Below are positions 1 to 12,000 of a stretch of 64,000 nucleotides of DNA, piece by piece. How positions within the stretch are numbered: position 1 is the first letter of the stretch; each line of letters opens with the position of its first letter. The notes under the pieces are model-generated. The model did no database searches. It was not told the DNA's origin and saw nothing but the letters and a program-made list of their open reading frames with translations. The position numbers were made by a program, and so were the translations under genes. The stretch is from Ischnura elegans (taxonomy: Eukaryota > Arthropoda > Insecta > Odonata > Coenagrionidae). The DNA lies in contig NC_060252.1 in NCBI RefSeq assembly GCF_921293095.1, forward strand, positions 4,278,001 to 4,342,000, read 5' to 3'.

Positions 1-41
1 CCGGCTTCCAAGACTACTACACGCACCAGGCCGAAGGAGCG
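1..41 (+). CDS. Arylsulfatase B-like exon A (partial)
   Basis: Reading from base 3 gives GFQDYYTHQAEGA, which ends in phase 0 at the donor GTAAGC (42-47). It corresponds to the GSEDYYSH region of vertebrate ARSB. The other two frames give no sulfatase match. The exon's 5' end is outside the window. Confidence 0.8.
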
Positions 42-3000
42 GTAAGCACGCACACTCAGCCGCACGATGATGGGTGTGCGAAATACCATTTGCGTGGCTC
101 GCGTGTAGATGTGAGGAGGGAGACTTAAGATAATTAATTGACCGATCAGAAATATTCTTCGAAAGAAAAGATAATTATCCAACGAGGCAGCCGGACGATT
201 CTCAATTCAAATAATTTTCGCTTAAGCGTCAATTGGTTAAAAATAGAGATTAATCAAATTCTCTTTATTCCACAGTCGCATGATGAGCTTGAATACAAAA
301 TTCAACTCAAAAATCGGAATCAAATATCGAAAAATGCAATATTTCAAGTCATCTTAAAAATCTGGATGAAATATGACATCCGTTTTTCTATCTAGTAAGG
401 TATTTCATTTCGTGCTTCCATCTTTTTTAGATGCATAGATATAGATTGTATTAGATGGAGCATGACGGCTCGATTGCCTGTTCAATGAAATAAATCTATA
501 CATTTCGCTTCAAAACGCTCAATTCATTCTCTATAATCATTATAACATGATAAGTTTGATCAATTCACACTCGTAGTACTATTTGTTTAAATAGTGAAAA
601 TACAAAAAATATTATCAGGCGTCAAAAATAGATTTTGGCGTGGCTGCTGCCAATTGCAGCAAAAATTAAAAGCTGCACATTCGTTGGCAACATATTAATT
701 TCTTCCTCGACTGTCGCACATTACGTACACTTCATTATTCAGGGTATTAAGGTGATCGACTGTTCCACTTATTTAAAACTTTCGCTGTTGATGTTGTCCA
801 CCAATATTCCTCTTGCCCCGCCACCCATTGCATCAGTTGAAATATGCAAATATGTACTTTACAACAATTTACTTTCCACCGCTTCGGAGTCTCTCAGGGT
901 AATGACATTGTTGATTGCCCGTATTTGTTATATCGACGAGTGGTGGGGGTGTGAGAGGGGTTTAGGATTGGAGTTAAGCTGGTTCGAAGATTCTCCTTAG
1001 TCCCAAAACACTGGAAAATTGCTCAACTGAGACTGAAGTCCGTTTCATTTCGAGAAAATGAAGGAAATATTGAGAGCGCCCTCCAAACCCCCCCCCCCCC
1101 CAATCGAAAATATCGAAAACTTGGCATGCAAAAAACAATGGCATTACCCAAAATTCATTTTGAATGTAAAAAATCGATGCGAACAACAAGTATTTGCATA
1201 TATTTTGCACTAATATTTTTGCCAGTTGACCGCGGACTCGTCCTAGGAAGGGGCTTTTAATCCCTCTATGGTCTGGGACAGAGGCCGAGAGAAGTCTACA
1301 GTAGCCGAGACGAAACTGTTAGTGCAATCATTAAAATGTAAAGCCGGTCTATCCTATGAATTTTCACTTTACTTTCACTTCTTACAGTTAGTGTAATGTG
1401 CTATTTCTATCGAGGTTAGAAATTATAATGCCAAAGAAGAAGATGTGGAGACTTCAATAATTATTTATTTCTATTTGTGAGCTATTTAGGCTGGCAGAAG
1501 TGACATTTTCATGAAAATAAAGCGATTTTACCTCAGGCGCAACATTTATCCGCCAATTACTCTTACGTTTGATCGCTGATGGATCTGCATTTTCTTTTTG
1601 CCGTGATCTTAAGGTCAAACGAAGGATGTATCATCGTATCACGCCGTCAAAGCTACAGATATATTTATTTTTCTATTCCTTATAAATGTAGTGCCGCATA
1701 AGAGCCTGCGAATTTTCAATTGCTAATACCATTGAAGCAGATCTGTGTCGTTCATGAATGAATCAACAAAATGAACAGTTCAAGGGCATGAACAGAATGA
1801 ATTGAATCTACGTTTTCCCCTCGAATCGTTGAAAATGAACGAATTTGATGGAAGATTCAAATCCGCCGAATCCAAATCATTCAATAAGAACAATTTGAAT
1901 TCGGCGGATGCTACCAATGAAAGGCGGTGAATCATCATTAGATTCTGACGAATGGCCATACGGGTTGGCAATAAAAATGAACTCTTAACCATAACTCCTA
2001 CTTATTTGACTCTTAGGAATATGCGGTATGCATTTTAGTGCGACGGAACTGGATATACACTGATTTCGTAGAACGCGGTAAAAGCTTTGTCACGGAGTAA
2101 TCAGTGCTAAGTTTTCTTCCGACTATATCAGTTAAATAAAAATTCTTGAGGCATGGGATTTTTTTAGATGAAATTAAAATTAATTCTTCACTCTCACAAT
2201 TAAATGTTTTAATAAGTATGAAATTATTTGGTGAATAGTTGCATGTAATGGAACAGTTTAAAATGTCTGTAATCTAACGGATTGAGCTTCGTTTAAGAGT
2301 AATTTTCAATAAAAGGAATTACATTTCACAATTAATTTATCACGGACTACTAGTTTTGTATAGCACTACATTCAGACAAATAGAAGAGGTTTTAAAATCT
2401 GAAAACAATTAATAAGTGATGTCTTTAAAATGAAAAATTATAATCACTGTGAATTGCTATCCGTCATAATATTTGAAATGCAGTAGGTTGACAGATTCTC
2501 ATGGATTAAATCATAATTAAAACATTACACATTCATATAATGTATTCTGCATGGATTCAAGATTCACATAGATTCGAGATGCAGATGGATTCGATATTCA
2601 CATGCATTCGAGATGCCCACGGTTCATTATGAACGATTTGAAGAACCGATCCATTGTCACGAATCCAATCCCATGACCCAAATCCACCAAATGAAGCGAA
2701 ATTCCCACCTCTACATTGAAGCATCCTAAGGATTAAGTTAGCATGGGGTCCTTCCGAAGTATCCATGAAGCCCCCCCCTCCCTTCACGAACCTCCCCCAC
2801 CCAATTATGCGTCTCTGCAAGGGTTTCCATGCTGACGACCCCGATGAGGACCTTGCCGACCTTGCTGCCGTGCGGACGGGTCCCGTTCCAAGTGTTTTCA
2901 AGGCTCCATGTTTTCAGGGAAGAGATAGTTGAAGGGTTTCCCTCTCCCATTACAACTGTGTTTTCATTTACGTGACACCATCACGGGACTACCATTCATC

Positions 3001-6000
3001 TGTCTCCTACCCTTTGACCTATCTAGCATGGATAGCCCGACTGGGAGTAGGTAAAATGGGAATAAATCCTATCAGTGCTGCTCCGAGGGGCATAGGAACA
3101 TGCAATCCTTTCCACTTGTTGCCTAAGGGAAAGATCAAATACGATACCAACAAAACACAACATTTTTTGTTAAAATGGTTTGTACCAACTTAATTTGTTG
3201 CCCCAATCTTCTTGGTGTTTACGGTTAATTTTCTGGAAAAAACTATCGAAAGCTAATGAAGCAGATGGGTGGTAGCTGATTTGTCTTCTTGCTTTACAGT
3301 AATAGACGCGTGCATTATTCGAACTACATGAGTAATCCTTGGGAAATGGTCGTGTTATTGAATTTCCTCTTTATCAGTGGCCAGGGCGAATATTTTGACC
3401 GTCAATCAAAAGATGCACGTGGGGTGAAAGGTGATCATTTTTTACATATTTGGATGAGTGCAGAGTGTCTGCATCCTTTTTCATAGTGTTGGATTTATAA
3501 AACACATTATGCAGCGAAAGATGCAGATGTTGCGATGTGCTAAAAAGGAGTGTCGATTTTATACAGCATTTGGTGCAAAAATACCTGTTCATTTAGCTTT
3601 TATGCGATGAAACGGTTTAAGCTGTAAATCAATGGAACAAATGCCCATAGCAGCAGTTGGAACAGCCCATTAATTTTAATTTTTGCAGTTTTATGAATAT
3701 TTGTTAGTACACGCTGCATTATGCTACATACTGATGATTTATCACCCTCTGTCAAACACCCTAGAGGTGGCTCGCAGGGTATTTTGCAGATGTATTCGGA
3801 TGTCACACCACCGATACACGGGGTAATCGCGCATTTTTTCCTTCTTTGCAGAGTGTTGCGGAGACCATCTTGAATCAAATCTTCCCTTCGTTGATGCTGA
3901 AGCCGTTCATTGGGCTGGACATGAGGAGGAACTTGGACGTCGACCGCAGCACTGTCGGCAGATATTCCACCGACCTGTTCGCAGAAGAGGCGGCAAGCAT
4001 CATCACCGCTCACAGCGGCAACGGGGCGAACTGGAAGCGACCGCTGTTCCTGTACGTGGCGCTATCTGCCCCGCATTCTGCGAACTCGCAGAACCCTCTG
4101 CAGGCGCCAATGGATGCAATCGACAAATTCCGATATATCGAGGACGAGTCGCGGAGGAAGTATGCAGGTGAAAAAGACTGCGCTCAAAGGAGCCGATCCC
4201 ATCCCTACTTGTTAATAAATAATCGTATAATAATTTTACTTTCCGCAATCTGGAGGAGAGACATTTTCCTGCGTCATTCAACGGCGGTGCGATAAATTTG
4301 TCACAATAGGATAGTTTCCTTCATCAAAGAAAACGAAAGGCATTGATTGCATTCGTTACCCACCATTAGTGTATTCATAATATAAAAATTATTTGGTTTT
4401 AGACATCCCAGTTTAGATGAATGGCAATGGTCAATTTTTACCTCATTTGAAAAAGGCCAGATTGACGCCCATGCGATTCCACTCCACTTAACGTCACAGG
4501 GACTTAGATAGACCGAGTAGATGGGAGTTTTACATCGTCTGAGGTTACCAATGCATGCAGAGCTCAGGGAAACGTTTCTTAATAATCACCTATTAAACTT
4601 GCCTATGGTCGGAAAGTTTCCTTCGTTTGATAGGCTATTAATAATCCTTATTTAAGCCAAGCGCTACCTGGTAGCAGGGTACTCTGCTCCCTGCTAGCAG
4701 CCTGCGCCTGGCGGCGCACATGTCCTCGCCCCCAAGGTCACCTCACTTTGCGGCAGCGGGGACCAAAATGACGTCACACGGGCTTTTCCCGGCATTCATA
4801 CTTTGCCGTCGCGTTTTCGCGCGCTTGAAAATGTTCACTTTTCATTTTATCGCGAAAAATAGATATCATCATTTAAAAACTAAAAGTGTGAAATGCGTAC
4901 TCCAGGAGTAATAATCTTTCGATTTAGGCAATAAAATCAAAAAGAGAAACCACCCTATTTTGCTCTATAGGCCTAGCGAATAAATGTGATTCGCGTGCTA
5001 GAGAATGCCCGAAGTCACTTGACACTGGTTCGTTAGAGCAGGGGCACAGCTAGGAATTAAGGCGGGGGGGGGGGGGAGGCACAACTAATACTGGGGTGTC
5101 TGGGGGTGTAGTATCCCCGCTAGGGTAAGCGGGATATGCGGGGGCACTCCTTTAGAAAATTTTCAAGATAAAGGGTTCAAAATGGTGAGTTTTACGGCTT
5201 TCGGAGCGATATTTTATTAATATTTACACTATTCTGTAAGTAATATTAATCCAATTAAGTAAAATGGATGAAACTTTAAAAAATTTCTGAGCTCTGGGGG
5301 GGGGGGGGGGGTTTATCCCCCAAAGCCCCCCCCCTCGTTGCGACACTGCATTAGAGTGCTTTTCGCGCTCTTTTGAATTCAGTGCAATCGCAATTAACGT
5401 TAATTTGGCTTTCGTTCCATTTCATCATCCATTGCATTTATCCATCTCTATCTTACCCGGCGATCTTAGTACAGTGAAGTGATCAATGAAGAGTTCAGTT
5501 ACACCATGTAAACACGTTTACGCGATATTTTTCAATGAAATTTCAACTTTTGTTTGAACTTTTAGGCATTATAGTTTTATAAAGTAGTGAATAAAGTCAA
5601 CGTTTTATGTACTCAGTTGTTGGCCTATTTGTGTTTTTAACAGCAAAAGAAAATGTTTTCAGGCCCAAGTCTGTTGCGTAAACTTGCCTCGTTGATGGCC
5701 TCAGACGCTAAAGAATCGTATCATAAGTGCAATCAGGGTGATGAAAGCTCCGAAGTATGGCCCTCGCTCATTCACTTCAATGCTGTCAAACCGAAAGTGA
5801 TGCAGAATAGAATTGTTGCATTAAAATATGACATCTAAAACACCAACGTAAGTGCTGTCATAACGGTTTTTAGCTGAAAATCTTTTCTTCCATACCAGCT
5901 TATGCTGTGATCATCTACTAGCCCTCGCTACGCCATCCAGCGGCAGGTAGGGTGAACCTCGTCATCGCCCTAGTACGTAACATTTGTCCAAGGTGCTTAG

Positions 6001-9000
6001 AAGAACGAAGCGTTTACCACGGGAATTAAATTTTATTAATTATTAATTATAACAAATGCAGAGGTTTCATGGTGCCGGAACGCCGTTACGGCCCTGGTTA
6101 ACAAAATACGTAATAGTCAAATAACACTTCTATCAATTCTGTGGTCTCTAGATTTCTAATTTATGCATTCCTTATCAAAACAAAAAAATTGATAATAAAA
6201 TGTAAGCAATGACTGGCAATGAAAAAAAAGACGGATCAATATTTCACTTCTAGAGAAAGTTGAGGAAAGAGCGTTCCGGCATTGCTAATTTTGCCATGAC
6301 GTCACTGAACAAATGTAAACCGTTGGTATAAAATCAAACGGTAGAAAATATACACTAAAGGCATTACTCTATTATTTTAGCCTTAACTTCGAAGGTGGCA
6401 AGAGTTTTCATCTATGAAAACGATTCTTTGCTACAAATATTCTATATTTTGTGAAAAGGTATTCCTTGCCATTCCATTACTTCACCACAATAGAGTGTGA
6501 TAAAAACTGGAATCACAAAAATCTCAATCAGTAAGGCAATTGCTAAATTGACAATCCTTCAATTAAAAGCATATTGAAGGTTGATTTCATCATTGAATAA
6601 TTCATAAATACGCTCACATTACAGTATGAACATAGGAAGCCACGTTCTGTAGATTTTCTTCTCGTTAATGGATGCAACGACAATCTAAAACAAAATGGAA
6701 ATCGTGAGTTACAAAATTATCATCTGACTACAGAAAAAAATACTTTGGGAGAAATTCATTCAAGAATACTAAAACTTTGTGAATGTAAATATATTATTCG
6801 TGTTCGATATAATTTTCCATATTTTGTTAATTATTTTCACGACTAAGAGCAATTGGAAAAGTAAACCAGTTATGCACATGTACACACGTACCTACTTTGA
6901 CTGTAGTGATGAACTTTTATTTCCTGTCGGGTGTCAAGTTCACCATTCGAGATTAGAATATCAAGAAAGTCGGCGTCTTTCCAATCGTTGCGACTCAAAG
7001 TAGAATTTTCGAATTTCCTTTCCATTCACGTGCGCGTGAACATGATATACAAGCTTTGTGCATCTTTGGTTTCGCGGATGAGTCCCCGTGGGAGTTTGAG
7101 ACAGACGAACATGGGTCACGTGAGTGCAGGAGCCTCGCTAACACATCCCGCCCACCTCCTCCTCTTCACACAACTTCATAGAGGCATGCTCATATCAGCC
7201 TTGTGATGACCTGCCTGCCTAAACGTGTTTGACTGGGGGCTAGTGTTTCCCCCCCATGATGTATTATTCCTCTGCATGAAATTACTTTCAAAGTGACTGG
7301 TGCCCATCCATTTTCGGTTGGGGTTCTCAGCAAGCACTGACCATTCATTTCGCTGCGACGGACCCACACCTACACGCATGGAAAAATAGGTGCACGATGA
7401 CAAAAGTTCGCGTGACCCAAAGGATAGAAGAGCGAAGGAGAAATGCTACAAATAATTTCACCGTTATCACGTGACATATGGCCCTGTTGCCAGGCTGGTG
7501 CCGAAAAATAGGCCTCCGCGGGAGTTTGTTTATTTTGAATTTTCCAATAGAAAACTGTAAGAAATTCGCCATCAGCAAATATTTCTTATTCCACCATCGA
7601 TGAGCTTCAGGGTTTTATTTTGATTGACGGCATTCCCTTAGCCGTCACGTTTAAAATTTGTTCAGTTTGGGTCTTGTAGACACCGAGAAATATCTCAACT
7701 CTTCTTGAATGGGTGACGATCGTCTTACGCTTAATACAGCTAAAAACCTTTGCTATGCGCCCATTTCCCGCCGAGGGGGTGGGCGTTTAGGCTAACAGTG
7801 GCGGGCACCGGCTCCCCCCCTTAATAGTGGAAGCCTATGCGACGAAGAGCACGGGGTTGGGAGTGGGACGCAGAGGGCTCTGGTGGTCTGCGCTGAAGGG
7901 CGCCGCCGTTGCAATTGCAGTTCCCGAGAATTTACGTCGATCGTAATGAGGCCCAGTCATGGCAAGTGCTCTGGTTCGGTAGTGTGCCCTCACTCAGTGG
8001 TTGGTTGTCTCTAGGCCGCCATTCGCTCATAGATTCCCTTCTCTTCTTCTATTTTTTCAGCGATGGTGTGGAAGCTGGACGAAGCCGTGGGCAAGGTGGT
8101 TAAAACTCTGGAGGAGACCGCCATGTTGAACGACTCCATTATCGTTTTCTTGTCGGACAATGGAGCCCAAACTACGGGCATTCACTGGAACAGAGGATCA
8201 AACTACCCTTTCAAAGGGGTGAGTCATCTTATCATCCAAGGGGGAGACGCCAATACAATCAGCGTATTCCAGATGGAAGTGACGCGAACAATTGACCTGA
8301 ACTTAGCCTTCCAACCGTCCGTCAAATGGGTCATTAGTGCGTGGTTTCATGGCGAGCGCATTCATTACCACGAGGCCCCTCGCAAACATTACTGTCGTCT
8401 GCTCCAACCCACTATATGCGAGAAATTGATTCCACCGTTAAGTACGTCATAGATCCTCGACATATTTTTTCATTTTTTTGCAAACAAATCTCTTATAACT
8501 AGGTTATCGAAAATTAGTGAAGAAAACAATTGAAATTGAGATTTATATTTTTTTAAAACGTGATTTTATATTTAATTCACCCCAAACCCCTGGGGTGATC
8601 TCCGATCTCAGTGTCATGTCCGTTTTTCCAAAAAAATGCGTGCAATGAATGAGCCATTTCATTTTCCACATTTGACAAGGCATTCCTTGAATATAATCAT
8701 ATCATATATGTGATATTACAGTTTTTATAAATCAATCAAAACTACTTTATGCCATTATTGTTGGTCTCCAATCACTCATCGGTGTCATTTTAGTGATAAT
8801 ATTAGATAATATTTCACCCAGCCCTTTTACGTATTGTTTTTTAGTGGGGGGGGGGGGGGTAAAAATAGGTCACTGCTGTCAATGGTTCCAAGCAGATATT
8901 AGAAGGCGTTTTTCGAATCTAAACTAATGACTTCTTACCACTCGCTTATCGAAAATGCACTTCAACCATTTTTCATTTTTTTAATTTCAATGATGCATCG

Positions 9001-12000
9001 GTCACGTATTTAGTCGATAATCATTTAGTTCTCCCGAATATATAAATATATAAATCCATCAATTTCAGCGTAGATGTTGGCATTATGAATCCAAATACTT
9101 AATATTTAGCCATTTCCCACAATCCTGGCAAAGGCCATTAGATAAGTAGTTGAGTGCATTGAGGATAAAAGGAAGAAAGGTGACTTGGTGATGTGTTGCG
9201 ACCCCTATACCGCGAGGGTGGGACTATTTTGGATAAGAAGTGACGGTCACCAATCATTCCCATAAAGAGAGAATGCGTTTGCGGTAAGAAGGGCGAGGGA
9301 ACGCGAGTAAGGAGAGAGATTTTGTGTGGCTAGTACATATTGTATGGATGTTCCCCGCATCGTAAGGGCTAATCATCCCCACGGCTTCTGGGAATTGATC
9401 CCTCAACGTCATTCATTGGTTGGACCTTCTTTCACGCGATTAATGCAATTTTTCGCTCCTCTAATTTTAATATTTGTTTCTATTCCTGGCCTATAATTGA
9501 AAATTTATTTTATGATTCTGTTAATATTTTTTATCCCCAAGGAAAATGTGGATTGCAATTGTTTTTATATGGCGTTGAGGACAGCAAATCTATCATTAAA
9601 TTTGCAGGCGTAGAGAATGCAGATGATGCATTACTCGTGACGTTTATTCCCCAAACATGTATCCATCTTTCTTGGACTTAGCGTATCAATGGTGCCTCCG
9701 AGGTGAATGACGAATGGAAACTCTTTTCGAGGTCGATATCTCCATGGCGAAATTTTGGACGCCTATTAACCCGACTGGCAACCCGGGAGAGGTCCCCCAT
9801 GCGTTGAATTCACTCGGCTGTTTGAGAAATTATCGTTGAGAAAGTCACTTGGTTCGATCACTCATTTCAATTCTCTAGGATTTAACGCGTCGAAAGTTAT
9901 TCTGCGACGACGGTATCGTAGTTATTCCAACCAGCCAGCGTCTTCAGGTCACCGTCTCGTTGTCAGTGGCGACGGCACGCTTCTGGGTCACTACAACTGG
10001 GCAATACAACAATAGAAGGCCTAAAGGTGACATGCTTTAGAGAATACCTAAACAAAGCTTTAGATTTTCACTGTTTGCAAAAGTATAAATTTTTAAAAAA
10101 GTTCCTGGGTAAAATTCGTAAAAAGTGACCTCAAAAACCATAGCATATTCTTCTCCGTGTTTAATAGGTTCCCACGCCACTTTTTTTCTGAATTATCCTC
10201 CGAAGCATTAAAATTACGCATGGATAATTTAATCAGGATTCATGCCTCTCTTCATGAGAAATTTATTCAATCCACTTTTATAATATCGACCAAAGATATG
10301 CAATAAACTTTCTGTTTGCTTGCAGGAAAAAATTTCCCCGTGGGAGGGCGGGGTTCGAACGTGTGCTTTTGTGTGGAGTCCCCTGATCAAGAGTCCTGGT
10401 CGCATCTCCAACCAACTGTTCCACATCTCCGACTGGCTGCCCACGTTGTTCTCTGCGGCAGGTGAGACAACCAATGCTGTGACATCAGAAGCCACCGTCA
10501 TCCTCACAACCGCCAGAGAGCGATTCCTCAAAAAATGGCACGGCCGATTAGCGTTGGACGAGTTAGATTGGGAGCCGCTGGTGGCTCTAAGGCAATGTGC
10601 CAGGCTTAGTTAGCGTGAGAGCTCAAGAACACATACATTTCATGGTGACATGGAGAATCATGCTTACTTCACTAGCCCAACGTAGCGATAACATAAGAGA
10701 GATATTTTGCCAACTGGATATAGCAATAGGAATCCGTTTTTCCTTTCAAATTTAAGAGGAACCTCATTAAATATGTATCGTATGGGCCGTAGATGAGTCT
10801 ACTTACCAGCCATACGTCGATGTCCTATGCGTCACATTCTTTATTTAAACTGAAAATTATTGTGCGCTGAGTCCTTCCATTGTGAATAGTAATATTGAAT
10901 TTGGGTGCTTTAACCCTTTCACTGCTGTGAACGTACGTTCGCACGGCAGACTGCTGTGTTTGTATTTCTCTTCCTTCCTCCCTGCCATGCAAAAGCACTT
11001 CGAAGGGTCCCTAATCCCTAAGGGACCCTTTCCTCGACGAACTTTTTCGAACGAAAAATGGCCATTTTCCGGTGGTCCGCAGACAGGTTTTCAGCAAAGT
11101 TAACAAAATCGTTATTTTTCATCGCAGAAACACGGTTCAAAGACGTACTTGATTGCTTGATTGGCAGTAGTGCGATGCAAACAATAATTTTTTGATGATC
11201 GGATTGATTTATTGATTTTCAAATTGTAGTCAGAGCGGTCACTTTTCGACCCCCGCTGGGTTAGCTCGTCGAGGATAGGGTCCCGGATTAGCGACCCTTT
11301 GGAGGGTGTACCACGCCCATCATTGAAGTACCTGCTACAGAACGCATTTTAACCTTTTCGTCGCATGTGAGGAGAAGGCTTTCGGAGATTGAACAGCAGA
11401 GAAAGGGTTAATGTTGATCTCTATTCACAGCCACCGTAGATACCTTAATTATTTCGGCACAACGTCAGCGAAAGGATTTTCTTCAATCAAGAGTCGGTCA
11501 ATCAATGTAAAATTCTGCCTCTTTTAATGCAGTCCTTGGCGACTCTGCATTTAACCGCTGACTCAACACTTCGTGAAAAATATTTTATTGAGGATGTTAC
11601 ATACTACACTTCTGTGTACTAAAATCTTAATAGTATTAAGATGAGCGTTTTTTGGAACACTTCTGCGGAAGTTGGGAAACAAATCAGCGGTCTGATGAGT
11701 CTGAAATGAGCGAAATCTGTAGGATTGAATGTTTTCACAGAGAAAGTTGCCGATTGTGTGAGGTGCGAGGAAGCTTCGTTATACACCAACTTGCCTGGTA
11801 CTTAAATAACGTAAAATATTAATTTTTGTGCGTTCAAGCCACAGGTGCAGTGGAAGGATTTCTTTTGTTGCTAGCAAGACTGATTATTTCCTCCAAAGAG
11901 TGCCAAATCGTTGCAAATGATGATGCATCAGATAGTAAATACCTAAGAATATGCATGTTATCTTTTAAATGATTGATTCTCCGGTGACTCTTTGAATGCT

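Larger units (their letters stand above)
4168..8060 (+). other. Sulfatase intron 2
   Basis: A 3.9-kb intron that hosts two non-autonomous DNA transposons (4305-4959 and 5039-5348) within its first 1.2 kb. From 5357 to 8060 I see no further gene or clear repeat, only AT-rich sequence with a GC-richer patch near 7740-7910. Confidence 0.75.

Noticed and set aside
2557-3193. Open frames on both strands near 2.6-3.2 kb in sulfatase intron 1
   Set aside because: Probably a decayed repeat tail. It reads as fragments with no consistent frame and I cannot name the family.
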